A stretch of 9,258 bases of DNA, taken from NCBI GenBank assembly GCA_025449475.1, contig JANWJM010000094.1, positions 1 through 9,258 of the forward strand, in the 5' to 3' direction. Below are positions 1 through 6,318 of the stretch, one piece after another. The notes beneath the pieces were generated by a model that worked only from the letters and a program-made list of their open reading frames with translations, was not told the DNA's origin and searched no databases. Numbering within the stretch: the first letter of the stretch is position 1; each line of letters starts with the position of its first letter. A program made the translations under genes and the position numbers. The DNA comes from Thermoactinomycetaceae bacterium. GTDB lineage: Bacteria > Bacillota > Bacilli > Thermoactinomycetales > Thermoactinomycetaceae.

Positions 1-174
1 GATGCCGTAAATCAACAGGAGTATAATGGGAAGCGTGAAGAGAATCGCCACCCATGCATCCCTTTCCGCAGCGTCGAGTAATGCTGGTAAGATAATCACG
101 TGATTCAAAATCCCAATGGTTGTGATGAAAAGAAAATAGATTTGGAATGCTGTAACAGAACCCTGTTGCCTCAT
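1..174 (-). CDS. Spore germination protein, GerAB-type permease (N-terminal fragment)
   Basis: This is the first 58 residues of a membrane protein running off the left edge. It starts with ATG at 174 behind a GGGAG ribosome binding site (about 181-185, minus strand). Visible features are the N-terminal permease segment, an IGILNH turn, the ILPA motif and the DAAERDAWVAILF stretch. This order matches the start of GerAB/GerKB/YndE proteins of the APC superfamily, which form the inner-membrane B subunit of nutrient germinant receptors in the spore. The family is normally about 360 residues, so only TM1 and part of TM2 are present here. The gene is the first of its unit: no gerAA-like gene lies upstream, and a tRNA gene diverges from it. 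I found no convincing sigma-G promoter in 188-275. The family call is fairly sure; which receptor it belongs to cannot be told. Confidence 0.85.
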   Translation of the reverse strand, partial: MRQQGSVTAFQIYFLFITTIGILNHVIILPALLDAAERDAWVAILFTLPIILLLIYGI

Positions 175-275
175 AATCTTCTCCCTTAAATGATGAAGTA
201 TTGATAGTTTTTGCTAAGCGTTTAATTCTATGTATGTGAAAAGCATTTGTGTATTTGGAAAAAAGAAAAAAACCG

Positions 276-304
276 TTGACTTCAAACAGGAACTGTGATA
301 AAGT
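276..304 (+). promoter_or_regulatory. Sigma-A promoter of the tRNA-Pro gene
   Basis: A -35 TTGACT at 276-281 is followed after 17 bases by TAAAGT at 299-304, with TG at 296-297 giving a partial extended -10. The tRNA begins 18 bases further on. A perfect TATAAT at 306-311 lies just downstream, but the -35 region it would need (about 283-288) is poor. It may be the real -10, or it may help DNA melting. That a promoter lies here is likely; the exact -10 is uncertain. Confidence 0.6.
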
Positions 305-321
305 ATATAATGTCGCAATTA

Positions 322-398
322 CGGGATGTGGCTCAGCTTGGTAGAGCACCTGGTTTGGGACCAGGGGGTCGCAGGTTCAAATCCTGTCATCCCGACCA
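322..398 (+). tRNA. tRNA-Pro (anticodon UGG)
   Basis: A complete cloverleaf of 77 bases. The acceptor stem CGGGATG (322-328) pairs with CATCCCG (388-394), followed by discriminator A and encoded CCA (396-398). The anticodon stem CCTGG/CCAGG (349-353 and 361-365) encloses the loop TTTGGGA, with anticodon TGG at 356-358 that reads CCN proline codons. The D arm carries CTCAG..TTGGTAGAG and the T arm GCAGG-TTCAAAT-CCTGT. It is a single-gene transcription unit between its own promoter and terminator, divergent from the gerAB-like gene. Confidence 0.98.
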
Positions 399-414
399 TC
401 TCATTTTGGAAATC

Positions 415-460
415 AAAACGCAGGTGTTAGGCCTTTTCGCAGGCACACCTGCGTTTTTTT
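415..460 (+). terminator. Intrinsic terminator of the tRNA-Pro gene
   Basis: A 13-bp perfect stem (415-427 with 445-457) ends in a run of seven T (454-460). The loop 428-444 can fold a minor GCC/GGC stem. The same 3' arm CCTGCG (448-453) can instead pair with a nearer CGCAGG (438-443) around a 4-base CACA loop, giving a second compact terminator hairpin. The As on the left side would also provide a U-run on the opposite strand, so it could act in both directions. Confidence 0.93.
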
Positions 461-536
461 GTTAGGGCGTTCCTTTGTCTGATTTCCGTGTCAACATTGC
501 TTCCTCTGCCGAAGGCGAGGGTTTGCATGTTACTTT

Positions 537-565
537 ATGGTACTATAGAATATACTGAGTACCAT
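537..565. promoter_or_regulatory. Perfect 8-bp inverted repeat, candidate operator for khtTU
   Basis: ATGGTACT (537-544) and AGTACCAT (558-565) form a perfect inverted repeat around 13 bases that contain ATAGAATATACT. The right arm reaches the position where the -35 contact of the -10 box at 585-590 would fall. This placement fits a repressor or activator dimer site better than a terminator, since no T-run follows. The function is inferred; no known regulator motif was recognised. Confidence 0.4.
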
Positions 566-581
566 GAAGTGAGGAGAAAGA

Positions 582-590
582 TGATATAAT
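582..590 (+). promoter_or_regulatory. Extended -10 promoter element, likely khtTU promoter
   Basis: TGATATAAT at 582-590 is a perfect sigma-A -10 (TATAAT, 585-590) with the TGn extension. No recognisable -35 lies 16-18 bases upstream, which is typical of extended -10 promoters and of promoters that need an activator. A TTGACA at 714-719 closer to the gene has no matching -10. Confidence 0.5.
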
Positions 591-758
591 GCGTCTTTGG
601 TCGATTTATTGAATACATATAGATGAGATGATGTTGAGAGTGGCAGTGGGGACGTGTAGGGAAAGGAATTCTCTTTTGGATTTTAGGATAGGAACAATCC
701 GAAAATGGGAAATTTGACAAAAATGAAAGCGAATTGTTGAAGGAGGAAATCATCAAAA

Positions 759-1253
759 ATGAATGTTCGAGAAACAGAACTCCCAGGAATTGGGTATAAA
801 TTTGAAATTATCACTAAAAACGAAGATCGACTGGTGATTGTTGTTCATGATGATGGTCGCAGAGAAATTTATCATTTTGATTCCGATGATGAGGATGAAA
901 TTATCAGCAGTATTACATTGGACGATTTAGAAGCTCGGCAGATTGCAGGAATTTTAGGCGGAATGGCTTATAAACCAAAAGCATTGGAAAAAGTCGATTT
1001 TGCGTTTGATGATGTGATTATTGAATGGTATCAAGTTGAACCCAATGCACCAGCTGTCAATAAAACAATTGGTGAGATTGATATCAGAAGTAACTTTGGC
1101 GTTACCGTTATTGCCATTAAGAAAAAGAGCACAAAAAAATCGCATAATCCAGGTCCAGATACAATTATTGAAGTAGGTGACACATTAGTTTTCTCGGGAG
1201 AAAGGAACCAAATCAAAAAGCTGATTGATAGTTTATTATCCAGTAAGAGGTGA
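759..1253 (+). CDS. khtT: K+/H+ antiporter regulatory subunit KhtT (RCK_C/TrkA-C domain)
   Basis: A 164-residue soluble protein with no signal peptide or membrane segment. The N-terminal half (residues 1-70) is acidic and ends in a segment around LDDLEARQIAGILGG. The C-terminal half (about 75-160) is a TrkA-C/RCK_C domain, with EVGDTLVFSG near its end. Length and layout match B. subtilis KhtT (YhaT), the cytoplasmic subunit that controls the KhtU potassium/proton antiporter and binds c-di-AMP. The ATG at 759 follows AGGAGG (741-746) at a rather long 12-base spacing; no better start is present. khtU starts 10 bases after the stop, so the two genes form an operon. The khtS gene that precedes khtT in B. 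subtilis is absent here. Confidence 0.9.
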   Translation: MNVRETELPGIGYKFEIITKNEDRLVIVVHDDGRREIYHFDSDDEDEIISSITLDDLEARQIAGILGGMAYKPKALEKVDFAFDDVIIEWYQVEPNAPAVNKTIGEIDIRSNFGVTVIAIKKKSTKKSHNPGPDTIIEVGDTLVFSGERNQIKKLIDSLLSSKR

Positions 1254-1263
1254 GGAGTATAGG

Positions 1264-2490
1264 ATGGATGATTTAGTATTTGAAGTTGGAACAGCATTAG
1301 TCTTAGTGGCAATTGGTGCAATTATTGCGAATAAGTTTCGGTTCTCAATTATCCCTTTACTGATTATTCTGGGTATGTTAGTGGGTCCACAAGCTCTGAA
1401 GATTGGAATCATTGACTTAACCTTTATTGAAAGTGATGACATTATCCAATTTTTGGGTCGGATTGGTGCGTTATTTTTACTTTTCTACCTGGGATTAGAG
1501 TTTTCGGTTGGAAAGCTGATGAGATCTGGAAGAAATATTGTTTTTGGTGGTAGCGTCTATGTAGTGGTCAACTTTGTTTTAGGTCTTATCTATGGATTTT
1601 TCGTTGGCTTGCCGTGGTTGGAAACACTGATCATTGCAGGACTTCTAAGCGTATCCTCTAGTGCGATTGTTGCCAAAGTGTTAGTCGATTTGAAAAGAAC
1701 AGCCAATAATGAAACCGAATTGATTCTTGGCATGATTCTATTTGATGATATTTTCTTGGCGTTATTTTTAACCACAATGTCAGGTGTCTTGTTAGCCGGT
1801 TCAACCTCCGTTTTCGGCATTTTAACATCAGTTCTGATTTCGATTGGCTATATGTTGCTTTTTTTCATTATTGCACGAAAAGGGTATCCTTTATTGAATC
1901 GATGGTTAGATATAAAATCTGACGAGATTTTTGTCATCGTGATCCTTGCGCTATTGTTTTTTGTGTCTGGATTTTCAGAGATACTTCATGTGGCAGAAGC
2001 AATCGGCGCCTTGTTACTAGGTTTAGTTCTTTCTGAGACGGAACATCGGGATCGGATTGAGCATTTGATTGTTCCGTTTCGGGACTTTTTTGGAGCGCTT
2101 TTCTTTTTTAGCTTTGGATTAAGTATTGACCCCTCCACATTGGTGGATGCAGTGTGGTTAGCGATTGGTGCTGTAATCATCACCATCATCGGAAATTTTG
2201 TTGCTGGAATGATCGCCGGAAGAAATGCTGGACTTTCGCACAAAGCATCGACAAATATTGGTTTAACGATTATGGCTCGAGGCGAATTTTCGATCATTGT
2301 GGCTAACTTAGGCATATCTGCAGGTTTAGATTCTGTGTTAACACCGTTTACTGCGCTATATGTACTTATCTTAGCAATTGTAGGACCCATTATGGCCAAA
2401 GAAAGCAAAACGATTTATAAATATTGCAATAAGGTGTTTAAATGGCAAAAAGAATCCGATAAGCGAAGCAGCTCGCCCTCAGGTTTATAA
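1264..2490 (+). CDS. khtU: K+/H+ antiporter subunit KhtU (CPA2/Kef-type)
   Basis: A 408-residue polytopic membrane protein (about 12-13 segments) of the cation:proton antiporter-2 family. Family signatures include FYLGLE (74-79), SSSAIVAK (131-138), a membrane-embedded acidic pair DD (161-162), EAIGALLLGLVLSE (from 245) and MARGEFS (337-343). The protein exchanges cytoplasmic K+ (possibly other monovalent cations) for H+ across the cell membrane, protecting against excess potassium or alkaline conditions. Unlike KefB/C it ends soon after the last membrane segment and carries no nucleotide-binding RCK domain; that role falls to KhtT encoded just upstream. The ATG at 1264 is preferred because GGTGAGGAG (about 1249-1257) lies at good distance. 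An upstream in-frame TTG at 1225 would overlap khtT and lacks this site. Confidence 0.92.
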   Translation: MDDLVFEVGTALVLVAIGAIIANKFRFSIIPLLIILGMLVGPQALKIGIIDLTFIESDDIIQFLGRIGALFLLFYLGLEFSVGKLMRSGRNIVFGGSVYVVVNFVLGLIYGFFVGLPWLETLIIAGLLSVSSSAIVAKVLVDLKRTANNETELILGMILFDDIFLALFLTTMSGVLLAGSTSVFGILTSVLISIGYMLLFFIIARKGYPLLNRWLDIKSDEIFVIVILALLFFVSGFSEILHVAEAIGALLLGLVLSETEHRDRIEHLIVPFRDFFGALFFFSFGLSIDPSTLVDAVWLAIGAVIITIIGNFVAGMIAGRNAGLSHKASTNIGLTIMARGEFSIIVANLGISAGLDSVLTPFTALYVLILAIVGPIMAKESKTIYKYCNKVFKWQKESDKRSSSPSGL

Positions 2491-2657
2491 AATCCTCTCC
2501 GGTAAACCGATTCCCAATCGCATCTCTATTAAAAATTGCATCGGATGTGTTCAAGACGCAGGCGTTGTTTACGGCAGCCCTGCGTTTACTAGATGACCAG
2601 GAATATGTTTTACCAAGTGATGCTCTGCTGAAAAAACGATGCGGTTCACCTCTCTAG
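2463..2657 (+). other. Open stretch, possible small ORF or gene remnant
   Basis: One forward frame stays open from 2463 to the stop at 2655-2657. From a GTG at 2547 it would encode about 36 residues with protein-like composition (for example ALRLLDDQEYVLPSDALLKK). No ribosome binding site is convincing before the GTG, the frame has no ATG, and the 2554-2587 hairpin lies inside it. It may be chance, or the tail of a decayed gene. I cannot name a family. Confidence 0.15.
2554..2587. terminator. Hairpin between convergent genes, possible bidirectional terminator
   Basis: ACGCAGG (2556-2562) pairs with CCTGCGT (2579-2585), extendable by one G-T and one A-T pair, around a 16-base loop. It lies between the convergent ends of khtU (2490) and the small leftward gene (2646). 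The T-runs are weak on both strands, so its strength as an intrinsic terminator is doubtful. The CGCAGG/CCTGCG core is shared with the tRNA terminator. Confidence 0.4.
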
Positions 2658-2831
2658 TCGTTTGTTCAGCTGTTGATCGATCAGTCGAAGTAAATAATGA
2701 CATTCTTCAATTTCGAATTGATTTCGATCAGCCTCAAATTGCTCTAAACAGATTAGGATATGTTTTCGCCATTGCCTCAAATCCTCGTGACTATACTGTT
2801 GCACTCTTTTTTTTACTTCTTTTCGGTTCAT
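2646..2831 (-). CDS. Small charged hypothetical protein, 61 residues
   Basis: A 61-residue protein rich in K, R, E, Q and L, with no membrane segment or signal peptide. Spacing of hydrophobic residues suggests two amphipathic helices, roughly residues 3-33 and 38-60, as in a helical hairpin. There is one Cys in each half (in LICLEQF and EECHYLL), too few for a zinc site by themselves. The start is well supported: ATG at 2829-2831 follows AAGGAGAG (2836-2843) at 4 bases, and TATAAT (complement of 2861-2866) lies just upstream. It is divergent from the DUF2339 gene and convergent with khtU. I do not recognise a family; the gene call rests on the strong start signals. Confidence 0.65.
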   Translation of the reverse strand: MNRKEVKKRVQQYSHEDLRQWRKHILICLEQFEADRNQFEIEECHYLLRLIDQQLNKRLER

Positions 2832-2860
2832 TTTTCTCTCCTTATCATTGTTTTGATTTT

Positions 2861-2866
2861 ATTATA
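2861..2866 (-). promoter_or_regulatory. -10 element for the small leftward gene
   Basis: On the minus strand this reads TATAAT, preceded by TTGTT. Transcription would start near 2854, giving a short leader ending in the ribosome binding site at 2836-2843. The -35 region (about 2884-2889, CCAAAA on this strand) is poor, so strength is uncertain. Confidence 0.4.
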
Positions 2867-2935
2867 AACAAGAAGCAAGCATTTTTTGGTCATTCTCCCT
2901 TTCTGTTAGGTACCGTTGTGCTCGTTTCCCAACTT

Positions 2936-2963
2936 TTGCTTACAAATTGTTAAGTAATATAAT
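2936..2963 (+). promoter_or_regulatory. Sigma-A promoter of the DUF2339 gene
   Basis: TTGCTT (2936-2941), a 16-base spacer and a perfect TATAAT (2958-2963). Transcription would begin near 2970. This excludes the in-frame TTG at 2947 as the translation start and supports the TTG at 3022 behind GAAGGAGGGG. Confidence 0.65.
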
Positions 2964-3021
2964 TATACATATACTCAATCAATTGCTTTTTGTTCGAATG
3001 ATGATCGAAGGAGGGGAAGTT

Positions 3022-6000
3022 TTGTACTTTGTTCTTTTTATTTGGCTACTTCTATTGACGATTGGCTATTTTTCGATTCGAACATCGCATCGATATCTAA
3101 TAAAGCAAATAGGCGAATTACAACATCAGCTTCAAAAGCTACGGGAACGCTCAGAGTCGATGCAAGAAGGGATAGAGGAAGAGACCATCAGCTTTCCCAA
3201 TCAACAAGATGAGAAGCGAATCACTGGACATGAAAAACCTGTCTTACAGGAGGATCAAGAGCCAGTGATTCCAGACACGGAAGTGATTCAAGAGACGCCC
3301 TCAGCAGAAAGACAGGAAAAACCTGAACCCATCGATGAAACGATGCAAGAGAAAGAGGTGGATGAACAACGACCTTCGAAACCTGCTCAAGTAGCTCAAG
3401 TAGATCGACAACCGGAACCCATATCCCGTTCAAAGAAAAAGAGCCGCACTCGGATTGATTGGGAGTTGTTGATTGGAGGCAGATGGTTAAATCGAATTGG
3501 TGCACTTGCAGTGATATTAGGACTCATTTTCTTTATCAAATATGCCTTTGATCATCAATTGATCAGCAACCCCATGAAGGTGATCATTGTTATCATGGCC
3601 GGATTGCTCTTGTTAGGGGGAGGAAGATATTTTCACCGCAAACAATTGCCAGTATTCGCACAGGGCTTGATAGGAGCAGGAATTGCGACGCTTTATCTTG
3701 CAGCTTATGCGGCGCACAATTTTTATCATTTGATCGATGGAACGTTTGCATTTCTATGGATATTCCTGGTCACCCTACTTGCCTTTCAGCAGGCACTCTC
3801 CTATAACGCCTTCGCCATCTCCTTGTTAGGATGGTGTGGTGGTTATTTGACCCCATTTTTCGTACATGTGAATGCAGCGAGTACAACGGGGTTGTTTTCC
3901 TATCTAGCTTTCCTCTCTCTTAGTATGATTGTAATGGCGATCAAAAAGCGGAACTGGAGCCTTCTCTATCATCTGACAGTGGTCGCAACATACGTCATTT
4001 TTTTTCTTTATTTGTTTGGTCAATATGATCCGAGTGAATGGTTGCTGCGAATCGGCTTTTTGTCCATCTTTTGGGCGATTTTTTATGGATATGAGCTTTA
4101 TACACTGACTCGTCACATTCAATGGCTCATTGCGCAAGTGACGATGGCTTCGATTCATGCTTTGTTTTTATATGTTGGATTGGTATGCTTACTTGAAGCG
4201 AATCATTCAGATTGGATCCTAGAAGCATTGATCATAGCAGGCTTGCTCTATCTTGCGCCATTGATTGTTTTATCGAGAAGAAGGAAGAAACCCCAGTTCA
4301 TCAAACCTCATGTGATTCGACATGGGCTCACATTCTGCCTGTTTATCAATCTTGCACCGATCTATCATTGGGAACGATTTGAACTGATCCTTGTTTGGAT
4401 CATTCAAACGGCACTGATGATCGGCTGGGCGACGCATAAACGTTTACAATGGTTGATTAACTATCTTCTCGGATTTCTCGTGATCGTTAGTTTTACACTG
4501 ATCATCTACTCCGTGATGGATGATCTGAATCCTCCAGTATTTAATTTGAGATTTCTCTCTTTTGTTGGTTTGACAGCTGTTTTCTTACTCGGAGCAATTC
4601 GACAACCGCGTAAATATATCACCCAGCCGATATTACATGTTGCTTGGGCGATCGTATTGTGGATGGGTTTTAGCTATGAAATTTATAAACTGAAAGATTA
4701 TATACAACACATGACAGCTGGGGCTTATGTCCATGAAGTTGATTTTCTCGCTGCGCTGGTATTCTTTACTAGCTGGATGATCTATAGCCTGTTTCTCGCT
4801 CGAGTGGCAATTTGGAAACAAATCCATTCTTTGCGGATCGCATCTTGGGTATTGTTAATGCTTGGAACCATCTACCTTTCTTTAGTGGCTATCGCCGATC
4901 CCACCATCGATTTTACCGTTGTGTTCTGGTCACGGATGCCAATCTTTTTGGTTGCGATCCTTGTCTTGGTTTTGCATTATCGTTGGCATCGTAATCAGCA
5001 TCCGTGGTTTGCATTAGCAAGCCTATATAGTGGAATTATTCTGGGGTTTGAATGGATGACTCTGCAGATTCATGATTATTTTACTCATCAAATCATAATA
5101 ACATTGGGAGAAAATGATCCACACGCTCTCCTATATACCAAATGGAATATGATGTGGATAGCTTGGATTCTTTATGCTGTTCCTTTGATCGGATATGCTT
5201 GGCGACGAAATATCCCATCCTTAATCAAAAGTTCTACAATCTTTTACGGTCTATGTGTATTGGGTGTGTGGATCCATAGCTTGCGATTCCAACCCCTTGA
5301 ACAATTTGTGCCAGTCTTAAATTTCCGCTTTCTGATGGTTCTTGTCGCTGTTCTTGTGACCTATTATTTCTATTCGATTTTTCGAAAACATGACGGGCAG
5401 AAGAGAATGGGATTTATTTTTGTCTTGCTAGCGCTCTGTTTTACCTTGATCAATGTGGAAATTAACGATTATTTCCGGCATCAATTGTTCCAACTCAGCC
5501 CCTCACAAACGTGGGAAGCGGAATCGATCCGGTTTACTCATCCACTAAGTTTGGCAACCATTTGGGTGTTATTTAGTTTACCACTCATGTGGCTTGGTTT
5601 AAGGCATCAGCGAAAATGGGTCCAATCGACTGCTTGGATAGTATTGGGAATAGGGGTGTTTTTTGTGATGCTCCTTAGCGTGACCTTTACCCCGATTCTC
5701 TCTTTTACTCCCTTGCTCAATCAACGAAGTCTCTTTTTCTTTATGGTTGTGGCCGTACTGTTCGTCCATCTTGCTTGGTTTAAGAAGGGATCCAGTGTAC
5801 GTTTAGTTGGTTCCATCGTGATCGCGCTGTTGCTGTTTGAACTCCTGACGGTAGAAATCAACGATCTATTTCGATTACTCATCCAACAAGATCAACAGTC
5901 GATCCATGAGTTATTGAATCTTAAACAATTAACGTTCTCTGTTGCTTGGATTCTGTATGCCATTGGATTATTTGCAATCGGTGTATGGAGAAAATTCCCA

Positions 6001-6225
6001 TCCTTAAGATGGATTGCAATCGGACTAATCGGTATCTCGATATTCAAGATTTTCCTTTTCGATCTCGCCTTTTTGGAGACACTGTATCGGATCTTCCTCT
6101 TTATGGGATTGGGGATGGTTTTGTTGTTCATTTCGTATATCTACCAGCGATACAAACATCTCTTTATTCTATCCAATCATCAAAGAGATGATATCGCTGA
6201 GACAGAGGAAAAGAGACGCGATTAG
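3022..6225 (+). CDS. DUF2339 family polytopic membrane protein
   Basis: A 1067-residue membrane protein of unknown function. It starts with TTG at 3022; AAGGAGG (3008-3014) lies 7 bases ahead, while the in-frame ATGs at 2998 and 3001 have no such site. Order: one N-terminal membrane segment (residues 2-18), a short coiled-coil-like stretch (about 25-55), a Glu/Pro/Gln-rich linker to about 145, then the DUF2339 signature beginning at D146-W147 (DWELLIGGRWLNRIGALAVI). Some two dozen or more hydrophobic segments follow to the C-terminus. From residue 508 the protein shows four similar modules of about 130 residues, with landmarks at E553/Q682/E813/E945 and W585/W715/W848/W976. No catalytic motif is visible. 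It is followed after a hairpin by a DUF4349 lipoprotein gene, suggesting a shared envelope role, which is inference. The family is well recognised; the function is not known. Confidence 0.88.
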   Translation: MYFVLFIWLLLLTIGYFSIRTSHRYLIKQIGELQHQLQKLRERSESMQEGIEEETISFPNQQDEKRITGHEKPVLQEDQEPVIPDTEVIQETPSAERQEKPEPIDETMQEKEVDEQRPSKPAQVAQVDRQPEPISRSKKKSRTRIDWELLIGGRWLNRIGALAVILGLIFFIKYAFDHQLISNPMKVIIVIMAGLLLLGGGRYFHRKQLPVFAQGLIGAGIATLYLAAYAAHNFYHLIDGTFAFLWIFLVTLLAFQQALSYNAFAISLLGWCGGYLTPFFVHVNAASTTGLFSYLAFLSLSMIVMAIKKRNWSLLYHLTVVATYVIFFLYLFGQYDPSEWLLRIGFLSIFWAIFYGYELYTLTRHIQWLIAQVTMASIHALFLYVGLVCLLEANHSDWILEALIIAGLLYLAPLIVLSRRRKKPQFIKPHVIRHGLTFCLFINLAPIYHWERFELILVWIIQTALMIGWATHKRLQWLINYLLGFLVIVSFTLIIYSVMDDLNPPVFNLRFLSFVGLTAVFLLGAIRQPRKYITQPILHVAWAIVLWMGFSYEIYKLKDYIQHMTAGAYVHEVDFLAALVFFTSWMIYSLFLARVAIWKQIHSLRIASWVLLMLGTIYLSLVAIADPTIDFTVVFWSRMPIFLVAILVLVLHYRWHRNQHPWFALASLYSGIILGFEWMTLQIHDYFTHQIIITLGENDPHALLYTKWNMMWIAWILYAVPLIGYAWRRNIPSLIKSSTIFYGLCVLGVWIHSLRFQPLEQFVPVLNFRFLMVLVAVLVTYYFYSIFRKHDGQKRMGFIFVLLALCFTLINVEINDYFRHQLFQLSPSQTWEAESIRFTHPLSLATIWVLFSLPLMWLGLRHQRKWVQSTAWIVLGIGVFFVMLLSVTFTPILSFTPLLNQRSLFFFMVVAVLFVHLAWFKKGSSVRLVGSIVIALLLFELLTVEINDLFRLLIQQDQQSIHELLNLKQLTFSVAWILYAIGLFAIGVWRKFPSLRWIAIGLIGISIFKIFLFDLAFLETLYRIFLFMGLGMVLLFISYIYQRYKHLFILSNHQRDDIAETEEKRRD
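4543..6060 (+). repeat. Four protein-level repeats of about 130 residues in the DUF2339 protein
   Basis: Module starts are marked by N508 (NLRFL), W636 (WSRMP), N767 (NFRFL) and N900 (NQRSL), spaced 128, 131 and 133 residues. Each module then has an EI/QI-x-D-Y/L-F-like motif (E553, Q682, E813, E945). A W-I/V-L/I-Y/F segment follows (W585, W715, W848, W976), then a basic loop such as WRRNIPSL or WRKFPSL. A related tryptophan segment at W459 suggests a partial earlier copy. The repeat is diverged at DNA level, so it is ancient. Confidence 0.7.
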
Positions 6226-6235
6226 AACAAAGTGA

Positions 6236-6269
6236 TCACCGAAGGAAGGGATGCTTCTTCCTTCGGTGA
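6236..6269 (+). terminator. Strong hairpin between DUF2339 and DUF4349 genes
   Basis: TCACCGAAGGAAG (6236-6248) pairs perfectly with CTTCCTTCGGTGA (6257-6269), plus two G-T pairs, around a 4-base loop (6251-6254). It starts 10 bases after the DUF2339 stop. No T-run follows, so it may be a weak or factor-assisted terminator, or an mRNA-processing or 3'-end-protecting structure inside an operon. I saw no good promoter between it and the next gene. Confidence 0.55.
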
Positions 6270-6318
6270 CCTCAATCATCTTCACGAACGAATATGAACA
6301 ATGAGAGGGGCACATTTT

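Larger units (their letters stand above)
461..758 (+). other. Leader region upstream of khtTU, no gene seen
   Basis: This stretch holds no coding region I can support. The leftward open frame at 535-756 lacks a ribosome binding site and overlaps the khtT regulatory region. It contains a small hairpin (CCTC-T-GCC, GAA loop, GGC-GAGG, 503-520), an inverted repeat (537-565), an extended -10 box (582-590) and the khtT ribosome binding site (741-746). If transcription starts near 597, the 5' leader is about 160 bases. I looked for the hallmark elements of a ydaO-type c-di-AMP riboswitch and did not see them. Confidence 0.5.

Noticed and set aside
188..275. Sigma-G promoter for the gerAB-like gene
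   Set aside because: Only partial CATA-type -10 matches (for example CATACAT) occur, and none has a TGNATA-like -35 at proper spacing.
276..460. tRNA gene as an integration (att) site
   Set aside because: No integrase and no direct repeat of the tRNA 3' end is present in the window.
714..719. TTGACA as a -35 box for khtT
   Set aside because: The hexamer 17 bases downstream is TTGAAG and overlaps the ribosome binding site, so no usable -10 exists.
535..756. Leftward 73-codon open frame in the khtT leader
   Set aside because: No ribosome binding site, low-complexity composition, and it overlaps the promoter and inverted repeat of khtTU.
461..758. c-di-AMP (ydaO-type) riboswitch before khtT
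   Set aside because: It would fit the biology, but the conserved core elements of that class are not visible; only small hairpins are seen.
2639..2953. Forward 104-codon open frame
   Set aside because: It is antisense to the better-supported 61-residue gene and runs through the promoter of the DUF2339 gene; it has no ribosome binding site.
4812..4994. Short open frames inside the DUF2339 gene
   Set aside because: Out-of-frame shadows of a well-supported long gene, with no start signals.
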